DNA of 64,000 bases, from positions 620,001-684,000 of the forward strand of contig OZ245730.1 of assembly GCA_965227145.1 (NCBI GenBank), given 5' to 3'. How positions within the stretch are numbered: position 1 is the stretch's first letter; every line of letters begins with the position of its first letter. The DNA comes from JACKAQ01 sp965227145. GTDB lineage: Bacteria > Calditrichota > Calditrichia > RBG-13-44-9 > J075. Made by a program: the position numbers and the translations under genes. The notes under the pieces were generated by a model. That model saw only the letters and a program-made list of their open reading frames with translations. It was not told the origin of the DNA and ran no database searches. Shown here piece by piece: positions 1 through 8,785 of the stretch.

Positions 1-628
1 CCAGCACATTGAATCCGGCATTTTTGACGCGATCAACAATCATGTGCCGGATCATCGGCGAATCTTCCGCAACCAGAATGGTTTTGTTTTGACCAAATTT
101 GGCGAGTTCATCTTTGTTAAATTTGATGCCGAGTTGCGGGCGGATCATCGCGATAATTTTTTCGATGTCCAGCATCATAATAATGCGGTCTTCGCGTTTG
201 ATCACGCCAACCACGGTCGAATTTTCGGTGGCAATTTGATGGATCGTATCCGGCGTTTCAACCTGCTCCCACGAAAGCCGGTGAATTTGCCGGACATCGT
301 GCACCAAAAAACCAACCTGAACGCTGTTAAATTTGGAAATGATCAGCTTTTTGCGTTCGAGCGGTTGTTCGTAATTGAACAGCCATTGCGCTAAATCCAG
401 CACCGGCGTTAGTTGGTCGCGTAAATTAATGATGCCCAGCATTCCGCGAGGCAATTTCGGTAAGGTGGTAATTTCCGGAACGCGAATGATTTCGCGCACT
501 TTTGCGACGTTAATCCCAAATGCCTGAGAGTTCATTTTCCCATCGCCATCGGGAAATTCGACATAAAATTCGATAATTTCTAATTCATTGGTTCCTGTTT
601 CTAACAGAATATCGGTTTGATAAGACAT
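1..628 (-). CDS. cheV: CheV-like chemotaxis coupling protein (CheW domain + receiver), 3' truncated by window edge
   Basis: The reverse strand reads MSYQTDILLETGTNELEI and continues through a full CheW-like domain (about residues 15-155, with a NLRDQLTPVLDL segment) into the start of a receiver domain (ILVAEDSPMIRHMI, near residue 190). CheW followed by REC is the CheV architecture: it couples chemoreceptors to CheA and is tuned by phosphorylation of its receiver. The acidic pair (ED) of the receiver is visible; the phospho-acceptor Asp lies beyond the window. The ATG at 628 is preceded on the minus strand by a purine-rich stretch (GGGAGTG). No other chemotaxis gene follows in the window. The domain order makes the call quite safe; cheW alone is excluded by the receiver. 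Confidence 0.9.
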   Translation of the reverse strand, partial: MSYQTDILLETGTNELEIIEFYVEFPDGDGKMNSQAFGINVAKVREIIRVPEITTLPKLPRGMLGIINLRDQLTPVLDLAQWLFNYEQPLERKKLIISKFNSVQVGFLVHDVRQIHRLSWEQVETPDTIHQIATENSTVVGVIKREDRIIMMLDIEKIIAMIRPQLGIKFNKDELAKFGQNKTILVAEDSPMIRHMIVDRVKNAGFNVL

Positions 629-756
629 TTTAACACTCCCTGTGTTCAAATGGTTTTTCCCTAACCTGCAGATCCGCAAACTTCGATCCCTTCAATGTTC
701 AACTATCGGCAGGACAATGGCTAATTTAGACGCATTTTCCAAAATTTAATGTTTTC

Positions 757-1956
757 TCATTTCCCAAAAATATTCTGCGATTTAAGTTCGGCAATTTTTT
801 CCGGGGAGAAGCCGAGAAATTCCCGCAAAACGGCGCTGCCATTTTGATTCAAATGCGGTGGCGGGGACAGCTCAATTTTTTGCGATTCATCAAATTCGAT
901 GGCGATGCTGCGAACGCCGGTGAGCGATTGCCCCTGCGGTGTCGCGCCGTGGAGGAGCAGCTCCTTCCCCTGCGGTTGTTCGAATACTTCGGGCATCGAT
1001 AAAATGCCGCCGGCCGGCACTTTGCGCTGCTGCAAATCGGGTAACAGCACTTCGCTGTTGAATTTGGCTATCAGTTCTTCCAACCTGCGATTGACTTCCG
1101 CACGATTGGTAACACGCGCCGCATTGGTGGAAAATTCCGGCATTCCGGCAATTTCCGGGCAATTCAGCGCGCTGCACAATTGTCGAAACTGGGCGTCGTT
1201 GCCAACGCCGAGTATGATGGTTTTTCCGTCTGCCGTGTTGAACATGCTGCCATACGGCACGATGTTGGGATGTTCCGAACCCATTCGCTGCGGAATATGC
1301 CCGCCGGTGAGCCAATTCGTTGCCTGATTTGCCAGCGACGCGATGCCGGATTTTAGCAGTGAAGCTTGCACGAGCTGCCCTTCTCCGGTTTGCTGTTGTT
1401 GCAAAAGCGCCAGCAAAATTCCTTCTTTCAATTGATGCGCTGCGAGGATGTCAATTAACGCAACCGGCATTTTTACGGGCGGGCCATCGGGCATTCCGTT
1501 CATGAAAATAAAGCCGCTGGCAGCCTGTAAAATGGCGTCGTAGCCTGTCCGGCTGTCCGTTTTTCCGTAACCGGTAATTTGGGCGTAGATGATTTTGGGG
1601 TTGACAGCCGCGAGCGTTGGGTAATCCATCTGCAATTTTTCTGCGTCGCCGGGTTTGTAGCTGGCGATAATTATATCCGCTTTTTGAACAAGTGACAGCA
1701 CAATTGCGTGGCCCTCATCCGTGCCGATATCCACCGCCACCGATTCTTTGCCCCAATTAACCGCGGTAAAATAGCTGGAAATATCCGAACCGGTTGGTTC
1801 GGTTGGCAATTTCCAGCTTCGGGTTACATCGCCGCCCGTTCGCGGATTTTCAATTTTGATCACCCGCGCGCCAAGTTCGGCAAAAAACATCCCGACCGCC
1901 GGTCCCGCCAGCACATTTGCCAATTCCAGCACTAACAAATTTTCAAATATTTTCAT
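757..1956 (-). CDS. CaiB/BaiF family CoA-transferase (class III)
   Basis: This 399-residue protein has the usual length and motifs of class III CoA-transferases, which move CoA between carboxylic acids in the cytoplasm. Visible are the N-terminal LELANVLAGPAVGMFFAELGA segment (residues 10-30), the KIENPRTGGD CoA-site motif, and the GYDAILQAASGF motif whose Asp (about residue 140) aligns with the family's acyl-carrying aspartate. The substrate cannot be read from sequence; formyl-, succinyl- or 2-methylacyl-type transfers are all possible. The start ATG has AGGATCGG upstream. It stands alone, with a promoter-containing gap on its upstream side and cheV downstream on the same strand. Confidence 0.9.
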   Translation of the reverse strand: MKIFENLLVLELANVLAGPAVGMFFAELGARVIKIENPRTGGDVTRSWKLPTEPTGSDISSYFTAVNWGKESVAVDIGTDEGHAIVLSLVQKADIIIASYKPGDAEKLQMDYPTLAAVNPKIIYAQITGYGKTDSRTGYDAILQAASGFIFMNGMPDGPPVKMPVALIDILAAHQLKEGILLALLQQQQTGEGQLVQASLLKSGIASLANQATNWLTGGHIPQRMGSEHPNIVPYGSMFNTADGKTIILGVGNDAQFRQLCSALNCPEIAGMPEFSTNAARVTNRAEVNRRLEELIAKFNSEVLLPDLQQRKVPAGGILSMPEVFEQPQGKELLLHGATPQGQSLTGVRSIAIEFDESQKIELSPPPHLNQNGSAVLREFLGFSPEKIAELKSQNIFGK

Positions 1957-2165
1957 TTTCCGATCCTGTTTTCCACGCCAAATTTCTGCTCAAATTCGTA
2001 ACCGGTAAGAACACTGTTCCAACGAAAAAAATATTTTCAATAAAAAATATGCAAATTCCTTAATTTTTATCAAGATATATGAAATTTTTGCTCTTAAATT
2101 TGGATTGTTTCACAAATTGTTGGGCAAATGGTTCGATCGAAACGCTGTTCACTGCAATTTTGTTT

Positions 2166-2193
2166 TTGAATATTGTCAATTATCTCTTATACT
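2166..2193 (+). promoter_or_regulatory. Possible sigma-70-like promoter for the membrane protein at 2242
   Basis: TTGAAT (2166-2171) and TATACT (2188-2193) are separated by 16 nt. Transcription would begin near 2200, which places the GTG at 2197 outside the transcript and favours the ATG at 2242 as start. It is a motif match only, and promoter consensus in this phylum may differ. Confidence 0.35.
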
Positions 2194-2241
2194 TAAGTGT
2201 TGTTTAATAAGGAATTAACGCTCCCTGAAAAAGAAACGCCT

Positions 2242-2766
2242 ATGATAACTGCTCAATGTTACAACATTGTGGTCAGCTATGTAATCTGGCTTAACATTCT
2301 GGATAAGGTGATCTATTTTGCCAAATCCAATAACCCGCTTTTTGTCTTTTGCGCGTTTGTCGGGTTTGTGGTGGCCGCAATTGTTGGTACCAACTTTTTG
2401 ATCATTTTTTTCAAAAAATATATCCACATTTTTCTGTTTATCCCCGCAGCCTTATTTTTGCCGGCATGTGCATATCTCATTATTAAAAGCAATTCAGGTG
2501 GATTTAACTACGCATTTCAATGGCAATTTTTGATCGGTGCTATCATTGTTTGTGGACTATATCTGGTTATTTTGAACGATTCATTCAAAAATGTGAAACC
2601 CGGTGAAAACTCACCCGGCAGAAGCACCATTATCTTGTTTGGCATTGCCGGTTTATTTTTACTGCACATTATTATTTTGATGGAAACGAATCAAAATATG
2701 TTTGGATTTTTTGGACAAAAATTGCTGGTGTTTTGGGATATCGCCAAATTTTACCTCGCCCGTTAA
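2242..2766 (+). CDS. Hypothetical multi-pass membrane protein
   Basis: A 174-residue protein I do not recognise. It has four clear hydrophobic segments (about residues 33-55, 61-81, 96-111, 130-147) and possibly a fifth near the N-terminus, so it should be an inner-membrane protein. The short loop after the third segment carries charged residues (NDSFKNVKPGENSPGR). An in-frame GTG at 2197 would add 15 residues, but the candidate promoter just upstream argues for the ATG at 2242. No motif points to a function, and neighbours are unrelated. Confidence 0.6.
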   Translation: MITAQCYNIVVSYVIWLNILDKVIYFAKSNNPLFVFCAFVGFVVAAIVGTNFLIIFFKKYIHIFLFIPAALFLPACAYLIIKSNSGGFNYAFQWQFLIGAIIVCGLYLVILNDSFKNVKPGENSPGRSTIILFGIAGLFLLHIIILMETNQNMFGFFGQKLLVFWDIAKFYLAR

Positions 2767-2881
2767 CTGATAATTTTCACATAAAATTTTGAGATTTGTT
2801 TTCGTTGATGTTTTTCAACAAAAGGCTCAGAAATCCCCTTAAATTGTCCGGTGGATTGCATCTTAAACCGGAGAATTTGTT

Positions 2882-3376
2882 ATGAAATGCCCCCATTGCG
2901 GCACACATTTTTCAGAAACCGGATTTATTTGTCCGGCTTGCCAACGTAGTGTTTTGAATAAAAAAAACGATCAGGATCAACCGAAATTGCAGCGGACAGC
3001 CGGTGCGGAAACGTCCCGGCAATTGTTTCAAAATCTGGTAAATTTTGTCCACACACAGACGGATCACCAGCCGGAAACCGTTGGTGAAATGGTTGAAAAA
3101 AGCGAGCAACCAACGGAGCAAATGCAGACATCCGGCAAACCAGTAGCTAATGATTTTTACAGACCTACCATTCGCCGTATTGCTGAGGTTGACAAAACAG
3201 ACTCACCTTTTGAACGCGCTGCAACAGCCGGATCCAAACCGGCTGAATCGCCAAAACCCGATCATTCGGGAAAAACGATATCAATAATGGATTCAATCGT
3301 TATGCGCCGTATTACACTGGCAATTGTGGTTTCGCTGATTGTCGTTGCTGTTTTTCTGGTAATATTTCGTTGGTAG
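2882..3376 (+). CDS. Zinc-ribbon protein with C-terminal membrane anchor
   Basis: The 164-residue product begins with a zinc ribbon (CPHC at residues 3-6 and CPAC at 17-20), continues with a polar, probably disordered middle rich in Glu, Lys, Pro and Thr, and ends with one transmembrane helix (about residues 141-163) followed by only one or two residues. This tail-anchored arrangement puts the ribbon in the cytoplasm. Such zinc-ribbon plus TM proteins are common hypothetical proteins in FCB bacteria, and no specific role can be assigned. The start is supported by GGAGAATTTGTT ahead of the ATG. Confidence 0.7.
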   Translation: MKCPHCGTHFSETGFICPACQRSVLNKKNDQDQPKLQRTAGAETSRQLFQNLVNFVHTQTDHQPETVGEMVEKSEQPTEQMQTSGKPVANDFYRPTIRRIAEVDKTDSPFERAATAGSKPAESPKPDHSGKTISIMDSIVMRRITLAIVVSLIVVAVFLVIFRW

Positions 3377-3578
3377 AATCTGTCGCAATTATCCTGATTT
3401 TCGGTCGATATTCCGGTAGATATCTATAAAAAAAACTCACCTGAATACGATTTTTGCGTTGTTAATTTGAATTATTGTTGATAACTTCTTGAAGTCGAAT
3501 TACAAAAAAATGTAACTTCAAACTAAACAAGAACTTCTCAAGATTTACAATTCCTCGTTTTTAAAGTTTACCGCTTTA

Positions 3579-3605
3579 TTGACTGCTATTCAATTTTTTT
3601 AATGT
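3579..3605 (+). promoter_or_regulatory. Weak sigma-70-like promoter candidate for the small membrane protein at 3634
   Basis: TTGACT (3579-3584) is followed 15 nt later by TAATGT (3600-3605). The spacing is short for a strong promoter. A start near 3612 would leave room for the GAGGGTGG ribosome site at 3622-3629. Confidence 0.25.
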
Positions 3606-3633
3606 TCAGATACACATTTTTGAGGGTGGTACA

Positions 3634-3858
3634 GTGATTGAGCAAACAGTTTCATCCACCAGGGAAGGTATTCTGATCACAGATAAAACTGCTGACAGGG
3701 AATTGTCGTCAGCGGTTGAAATGCAAACGGAGCAAAATGGCGAGTTTTCTTTAAACGGCACGATGCTGGCTGGGTTAGTCTGGATTGTGCTGTTGGGAAT
3801 ATCCGTGTTTTTTTGGGGTGGTTTGATATTTTTGTTAATAAGAGAGCTGGGGTTATAA
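3634..3858 (+). CDS. Small single-pass membrane protein, GTG start
   Basis: A 74-residue product with a polar N-terminal half and one hydrophobic helix (about residues 45-70). The GTG start at 3634 is chosen because GAGGGTGG sits 4-11 nt upstream. It ends 7 nt before the following oxidoreductase gene, so the two are probably co-transcribed. Nothing in the sequence suggests a function; it is supported as a gene mainly by its ribosome site, the intact reading frame and its position. Confidence 0.5.
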   Translation: MIEQTVSSTREGILITDKTADRELSSAVEMQTEQNGEFSLNGTMLAGLVWIVLLGISVFFWGGLIFLLIRELGL

Positions 3859-3865
3859 TTGTTTT

Positions 3866-4876
3866 ATGCGGGCAGTAATCCTCCAAAAAACCGGTAAGCC
3901 ACATACACTTCGCGTTGCAGATGCACCGGAACCCAAACCCGGACCCGGGCAAGTTTCCGTTAAATTGCAATTCTCCGGCATCAATTATGCTGAAATCTTA
4001 TCCCGTAAAGGGCTTTACGGCTGGGCTGTAAAACGCCCGTATATTTTGGGAATGGAAGGTTCCGGCATCATCGATGCCGTTGGGGATGGCGTTAACCCGG
4101 CGCGTGTCGGACAGGCAGTGATGGTTGGCACCCAAAATGGGTGTTACGCCGAGAAAATTGTAGTGCCTTCGGTTCAGGCAATTCCGGTAATTTCCGGTTT
4201 TGAAATGTCCGAAAACGCCGCTTTTTTAGTCAATTTTATGACGGCTTGGGTTTCCCTTTTTTCCCTCGCGAAATTGCAACCCGGTGAAAAAGTGTTGATT
4301 ACCGCAGCCGCCGGCGGCGTTGGTAGTGCCGCGGTTCAGTTGGCTGTCAAACACGGTTGCGAAGTGTATGCGTTAGCCGGGAATGCGGAAAAAATCAAAT
4401 TCCTGAAATCTTTGGGCGTTGCCGGTGCAATCAGCTATTACAATCCGGGGTGGCACAACCAACTTCGCGATGAAAGCAACGGGCTGGATGTCGTGTTGGA
4501 AATGGTCGGCGGTGAGGTGTTTCGCCAGGCTTTTTCGATGTTGAACCCGTTGGGAAGGCTCACAATTGCGGGCTACGCCAGCATGGATCTAAAAAAATGG
4601 AACCCCATTTCGTGGTGGCAAACCTGGCGCGATGCCCCAAAAATCAACATCATGAAGCTTGCCCACAAATCAAGTGCTGTAATGGCAACACATCTGGGTT
4701 ATTTGCTGAAAAATCCCGATTTGATGCAACATACGTTTGCGGATCTTGAGGCGTTTGTTTTGGCAAACAATATCCGTCCGGTTGTCGGCAAAATTTTTCC
4801 GCTGGAAAATGTCGGCGATGCCCATCAATGGATCGAATCGCGAAACAGCATCGGGAAGGTGTTGCTCAAAATTTGA
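3866..4876 (+). CDS. Zinc-type alcohol dehydrogenase-like / quinone oxidoreductase (MDR family)
   Basis: The 336-residue protein is a medium-chain dehydrogenase/reductase. It has the N-terminal GroES-like fold (PKPGPGQVSVKLQFSGINYAEILSRKG) and a Rossmann fold with the NADPH-binding motif AAAGGVGSAAVQLA (about residues 149-162). Zinc-ligand cysteines of true alcohol dehydrogenases are missing, which places it with the zinc-independent quinone oxidoreductase/VAT-1-like branch that reduces quinones or enones with NADPH. The substrate is unknown. It follows the small membrane protein by 7 nt. Confidence 0.85.
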   Translation: MRAVILQKTGKPHTLRVADAPEPKPGPGQVSVKLQFSGINYAEILSRKGLYGWAVKRPYILGMEGSGIIDAVGDGVNPARVGQAVMVGTQNGCYAEKIVVPSVQAIPVISGFEMSENAAFLVNFMTAWVSLFSLAKLQPGEKVLITAAAGGVGSAAVQLAVKHGCEVYALAGNAEKIKFLKSLGVAGAISYYNPGWHNQLRDESNGLDVVLEMVGGEVFRQAFSMLNPLGRLTIAGYASMDLKKWNPISWWQTWRDAPKINIMKLAHKSSAVMATHLGYLLKNPDLMQHTFADLEAFVLANNIRPVVGKIFPLENVGDAHQWIESRNSIGKVLLKI

Positions 4877-5097
4877 GTAAATGATTGTTTCAACTTATAT
4901 TTGCCATCCTTTTTTTAATCCGCCTCCTATTTTCAATCCTTTACTTTTTAGCTAAATATAATCCCTTTTTAGTCGAAGTTTATGATTGCAGCCAGTGACC
5001 GTTTTGGTGTCTGATTTGGTTCAAAAGCCACCGTCGGCAAAATTGCCGTTCAGGCGTGCAGTGTAAAAGATGAAGTTGAAAATCACCAAACTAAATT

Positions 5098-6699
5098 GTG
5101 CAAGAAATGAGCGATCAACGACTATTGAAAAACAAAGATAAGATCAAAAAAATTATTGAATTAGCATGCAAGTTCAAGCTGAACGCAAAGCTGGTTTTCG
5201 GTGAAATTGAACAAGATACGTATTTCTTGAATGTGAACGAAGACGGACGGCTTGCGTTTGTTCACCGGCAAAATGAAGCAATTGACGCCGCGCTAACTTC
5301 CGGCGAAACTGTCACATTGTGGTTCGACTATGTTGAAAGAGGCTACCTTCACATTTTTGCGTTTGAAATGGTTGCGCCGGAAAACGGTTCGTACAAATAT
5401 TACGATACCATTTGGGCGAAAATGCCGGAAAGCTTGCAGGAAACCTCAGCACCGGAACCCTACCTTTTTGTTTCCGATGAAGAAAAACCGATCATGTTGA
5501 ATTTTTCTTTGAAAGATCAGAACTTTAAAGAAGAAATTGTCCGGATTAGCGTTGACGGCGTGCAGTTTTTTGCCCGTTCGAAAAAGCTGGATTCCAAAAC
5601 ACTGTGGGCCGGGCGAAAATTGGAATCGGTGAAAATCGATTTACCGGCAGAACATGTGCATCTCGAAATGCAGCTGAGTAAACGTGAAGGCAGCGGCTGG
5701 CTGACCCGTTTCAACAGCCCGGATCGCGATGAGTTGAAAATAATTCAGGAATACATAACCCGGAAATTTTTTGAAAGCGCCAAAAAGGAAAAACTGGAAT
5801 ATCTGGTCGATCCGGTGGAAGCGCTGTCAACAAAAGTGCGCACCGGACCCAACCGAAAAGTGATCATTTACGACCGGGATGAAGATACCAATCTGGCGCT
5901 GAAAGAATTACTGGAATCCCGAAATTATAAAGTAATGTGTGCCCTCGCGCCGGAAGAAGCGTTGCGCATGTCCCGTGCGGAAAAACCGGGTCTGCTGCTT
6001 TTGGATGTTTCCTCGCCAAAATCCTCCGGAATGGCAATTTGCCGGGAATTGAAAGGCAATTTTTACACGAAAAATGTGCCGATTTTATTCATGTCGCAGC
6101 ATTTTAAACGGACCGATTTACCGGTGATTTCGCAATATGGCGCACGGGAAATTACCGAAAAACCGCTGTATTTGCCGGATGTTATGTATCGCGTCGATCT
6201 CATTTTGGACCCGGATAACGCCAAAAAACCGCCGCGCCGTTCGGCGATGGCTGCGCATCCGGAAGGCAAATCTGCATCGGGTGTGTCTGCGCCAAATTTT
6301 GAAAAAGTTGCGGCACAAATCGCCAAATCCCCAACCATTTTGCTGGCAAATCAGGGTGATATTTTCACACCGCCGCGCGTTCGCCAATGGGCAAATGAAC
6401 ACGGATTTGAATTGATAACGGTCGATGAAATCCAATCATTTGAGCAGGAAACGCAACGGTGCAAGCCGGTGTTGGCAATTGTGAATTTGCAGGAAACCAA
6501 CCCAAAAACAATTGTTGAAAAATGCCAGATTATCCGATCGGATAGCCGGCTGGCTGAACTCCCGCTATTTATTACAGATGCCAGCATGTCACCAAATAGT
6601 GTGCGACGGGCGGATAAAAGCACCTTTTTTGTCCAGGCGATTTCCGAAAAATTTTTGAGCAAACTGGATGCGCTCGTTACCAAAATTTCACGAAAATAA
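5098..6699 (+). CDS. PilZ/YcgR-like domain protein with two receiver domains (second degenerate)
   Basis: In this 533-residue protein the first ~230 residues resemble a YcgR-N/PilZ-type module (LVFGEIEQDTYFL, VRISVDGVQFFARSK). Residues ~258-370 form a receiver with a phospho-acceptor in LLLLDVSSPKSSGM and the conserved Lys in TEKPLY. Residues ~425-530 form a second receiver-like domain (TILLANQGDIFTPPRVRQW) whose acceptor position reads IVNLQET, so it lacks the Asp and is probably not phosphorylated. The protein could link second-messenger or surface signals to a phosphorelay. It is followed by a weak hairpin terminator. GTG 5098 and ATG 5107 are both possible starts, neither with a strong ribosome site. 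Confidence 0.7.
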   Translation: MQEMSDQRLLKNKDKIKKIIELACKFKLNAKLVFGEIEQDTYFLNVNEDGRLAFVHRQNEAIDAALTSGETVTLWFDYVERGYLHIFAFEMVAPENGSYKYYDTIWAKMPESLQETSAPEPYLFVSDEEKPIMLNFSLKDQNFKEEIVRISVDGVQFFARSKKLDSKTLWAGRKLESVKIDLPAEHVHLEMQLSKREGSGWLTRFNSPDRDELKIIQEYITRKFFESAKKEKLEYLVDPVEALSTKVRTGPNRKVIIYDRDEDTNLALKELLESRNYKVMCALAPEEALRMSRAEKPGLLLLDVSSPKSSGMAICRELKGNFYTKNVPILFMSQHFKRTDLPVISQYGAREITEKPLYLPDVMYRVDLILDPDNAKKPPRRSAMAAHPEGKSASGVSAPNFEKVAAQIAKSPTILLANQGDIFTPPRVRQWANEHGFELITVDEIQSFEQETQRCKPVLAIVNLQETNPKTIVEKCQIIRSDSRLAELPLFITDASMSPNSVRRADKSTFFVQAISEKFLSKLDALVTKISRK

Positions 6700-6710
6700 T
6701 CTGCCACATT

Positions 6711-6742
6711 CGCCGCCAGCCCGGCGGCGTTCTCCTTTTTTA
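6711..6742 (+). terminator. Possible Rho-independent terminator after the double-receiver gene
   Basis: CGCCGC pairs with GCGGCG across a short loop (6711-6729), followed after TTCTCC by a run of six Ts. The gap before the T-run makes it a weak candidate. Confidence 0.4.
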
Positions 6743-6887
6743 TCCGAAATTTCCCGCCTGTTATTTCCCCATCCGTTTATTCAAATGATGAAAATGATTT
6801 CCATATCATTTCTGTTTTTGTTTGAAAAATGACCGGTTTGAACGTAAACTTAATCTTCAAACAAATATTGTGAGGAAAAAACTGCCG

Positions 6888-7085
6888 ATGAGCACAATTT
6901 TACCAAAAGATGAAAAAATACGCCGGGCTGTAAAATGGATCTCCGATCACCTCGAAAACAATCCTGCTGAAAAATTAATGGGATTGCTGAATCAGGCCGC
7001 ATCGCGATTTGATCTGTCGCCGACAGAATCAGATTTTCTAATAAAATTTTATAAAGACAGCCGGAAAAATGAACAGAAAGATTAA
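6888..7085 (+). CDS. Small hypothetical protein overlapping the HAD gene
   Basis: This 65-residue product (MSTILPKDEKIRRAVKWIS...) is predicted largely helical and soluble. The ATG at 6888 is chosen over an upstream in-frame start because TGAGGAAAA lies 7-15 nt before it. It overlaps the next gene by 17 nt, so the two are translationally linked. Its basic N-terminal half and length resemble small regulatory or adaptor proteins, but I cannot name a family. Confidence 0.6.
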   Translation: MSTILPKDEKIRRAVKWISDHLENNPAEKLMGLLNQAASRFDLSPTESDFLIKFYKDSRKNEQKD

Positions 7086-7734
7086 CGCAATTATTTTTGA
7101 TGCAGACGGTTTGATGATAAACACGGAATATGTTGCGATGCTTGCGTGGCAACAAACCGGCAAAGAATTTGGCTACGATATTCCGCTCGAAGTGCATCAG
7201 CAGGTTATCGGGTTGAGTATCGAAGCGTCTGAAAAAGTTATGCTGCGCATTTTTGGCGATGATTTTCCATATTACGAATTGCGCAAACGCCGGCTGGAAA
7301 TTGCCCGGACACATGTTCAGGAAAATGGCATGCCCGTAAAAAAAGGTGTGTTCGAGCTGCTGGATTATCTCGATTCACTCGGGATTCCCAAAGCGGTTGC
7401 CACGTCATCTGACCGGGACGGTGCAAAATACAAGCTGGAAATGGCGGGGCTTTTCGATCGGTTTGGTGCGGTAATTACCAACGATGATGTGCAAAATGGC
7501 AAACCGGCTCCGGATATTTTTTTGGCGGCAGCGAGATCGATTGCGGCAAATCCGGCGGAATGTCTGGTGCTTGAAGATTCCGAGCCGGGCATCCACGGCG
7601 CGCTGGCAGCAGGCATGTTGCCGGTGATGGTTCCGGATCTCAAACCGCCTTCACCGGAAATTTCGCAGGTGGTTCACAAAATTTTTCCGACACTGCACGA
7701 AGTTCGCGAATGGCTGCAGGAAGTGTGGAAGTGA
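7069..7734 (+). CDS. HAD superfamily hydrolase, beta-phosphoglucomutase-like
   Basis: The 221-residue product has the HAD motifs in order: motif I IIFDADGLMINTE (nucleophile and acid/base Asp near residues 10 and 12), motif II in VATSSD, motif III Lys near GKPAPDIF, and motif IV LVLEDSEPGI. A helical cap of the beta-phosphoglucomutase/phosphoglycolate phosphatase type (C1) lies between motifs I and II. It should be a cytoplasmic phosphatase or phosphomutase for a small sugar phosphate; the substrate is not readable. Motif I has LMINTE where many members have LxDS/T, which is within family variation. It overlaps the small gene before it. Confidence 0.87.
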   Translation: MNRKINAIIFDADGLMINTEYVAMLAWQQTGKEFGYDIPLEVHQQVIGLSIEASEKVMLRIFGDDFPYYELRKRRLEIARTHVQENGMPVKKGVFELLDYLDSLGIPKAVATSSDRDGAKYKLEMAGLFDRFGAVITNDDVQNGKPAPDIFLAAARSIAANPAECLVLEDSEPGIHGALAAGMLPVMVPDLKPPSPEISQVVHKIFPTLHEVREWLQEVWK

Positions 7735-7746
7735 CGCGGTTAATCG

Positions 7747-8763
7747 ATGGCTAAATCCCGTAAAAATAAATTGTTAAGCAATCAAAAATTGCTGAAAAAC
7801 GGAATAGCCGGCGGCAAAAAGTCCAAAATTTTAGCCGGAATAGCCGGATTTGCAGTGGTGCTGATGGCGCTGTTTTTCTGGCAATTTTGGGCAACTGCAC
7901 CGGTATTCGACGGGGAAAACGCGTTTCGCTTCATTGAAAAACAGTGCGCGTTTGGCGCCCGTGTTCCGGGCAGCTCTGCACATCAGCAGTGTGGCGATTT
8001 TTTGGTGAACGAATTCGGAAAATACGCAGATCGCGTGCAGCAACAATCCTTCACGCATCGTGACCGGCGGGATACAGCGACAGTTTTTACCGGACGTAAC
8101 ATTATAGCATCATTCAACTTACAGCCGGAACGCGGCTACCGGATCATGCTTGCCGCACATTGGGATTCCCGCCCGTTCGCGGATAAAGACCCGGATTCAA
8201 CCCTGCACAATCAGCCGGTTCCCGGAGCCAACGACGGCGCATCCGGCGTTGCAGTGTTGCTGGAATTTGCCCGGATTTTGAATGCGCATCCGTTGGATTT
8301 TGGGGTTGATATTGTGTTGTTCGATCTGGAAGATATCGGCGATTACGGCGCAGCCCTCGACAGCGATTCGCTGAACGGCTTTTGCCTCGGTTCCCAATAT
8401 TTTGTGGAAACAATGGTTAGCTATCGACCCAAATATGGCGTTTTGCTGGACATGATCGGTGATGCAGATTTACGCATTCCCCGCGAAGGGTATTCGCAAT
8501 CAAACGCCGGAAATGTGATGCAGATGATTTGGCAAGCGGCAAAATCGGTAAATGCCACGGCTTTTGTGGATGAAATCGGGGAATCCGTAGTTGATGATCA
8601 CGTGCCGTTTTTGCAGCGCGGTATCCGCGTTGTCGATCTCATCGATTTCGATTATCCCCATTGGCACACAACCGCGGATACGCCGGACAAATGCAGTGCC
8701 CAAAGTTTGCAGCAGGTTGGCGATGTGCTGGTTCACCTGCTCTATCAAATTGAAAATAAATAA
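7747..8763 (+). CDS. Membrane-anchored M28 family peptidase, glutaminyl cyclase-like
   Basis: The 338-residue protein has a basic N-terminus, one signal-anchor helix (residues ~28-47) and an exported M28 zinc-peptidase domain. Expected metal ligands can be seen in AAHWDSRPF (H138, D140), ANDGASG (D163), LFDLEDIGDYG (E195) and PHWHTTADT (H305/H307). The overall pattern, including AHWDSRP and DLEDIGDYGA, matches the glutaminyl-peptide cyclotransferase branch of M28, which forms N-terminal pyroglutamate, although aminopeptidase activity is possible. It lies 12 nt after the HAD gene and is followed by the SDR gene with 22 nt between. Confidence 0.85.
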   Translation: MAKSRKNKLLSNQKLLKNGIAGGKKSKILAGIAGFAVVLMALFFWQFWATAPVFDGENAFRFIEKQCAFGARVPGSSAHQQCGDFLVNEFGKYADRVQQQSFTHRDRRDTATVFTGRNIIASFNLQPERGYRIMLAAHWDSRPFADKDPDSTLHNQPVPGANDGASGVAVLLEFARILNAHPLDFGVDIVLFDLEDIGDYGAALDSDSLNGFCLGSQYFVETMVSYRPKYGVLLDMIGDADLRIPREGYSQSNAGNVMQMIWQAAKSVNATAFVDEIGESVVDDHVPFLQRGIRVVDLIDFDYPHWHTTADTPDKCSAQSLQQVGDVLVHLLYQIENK

Positions 8764-8785
8764 GTTAGATACGGAGGATAATTGT

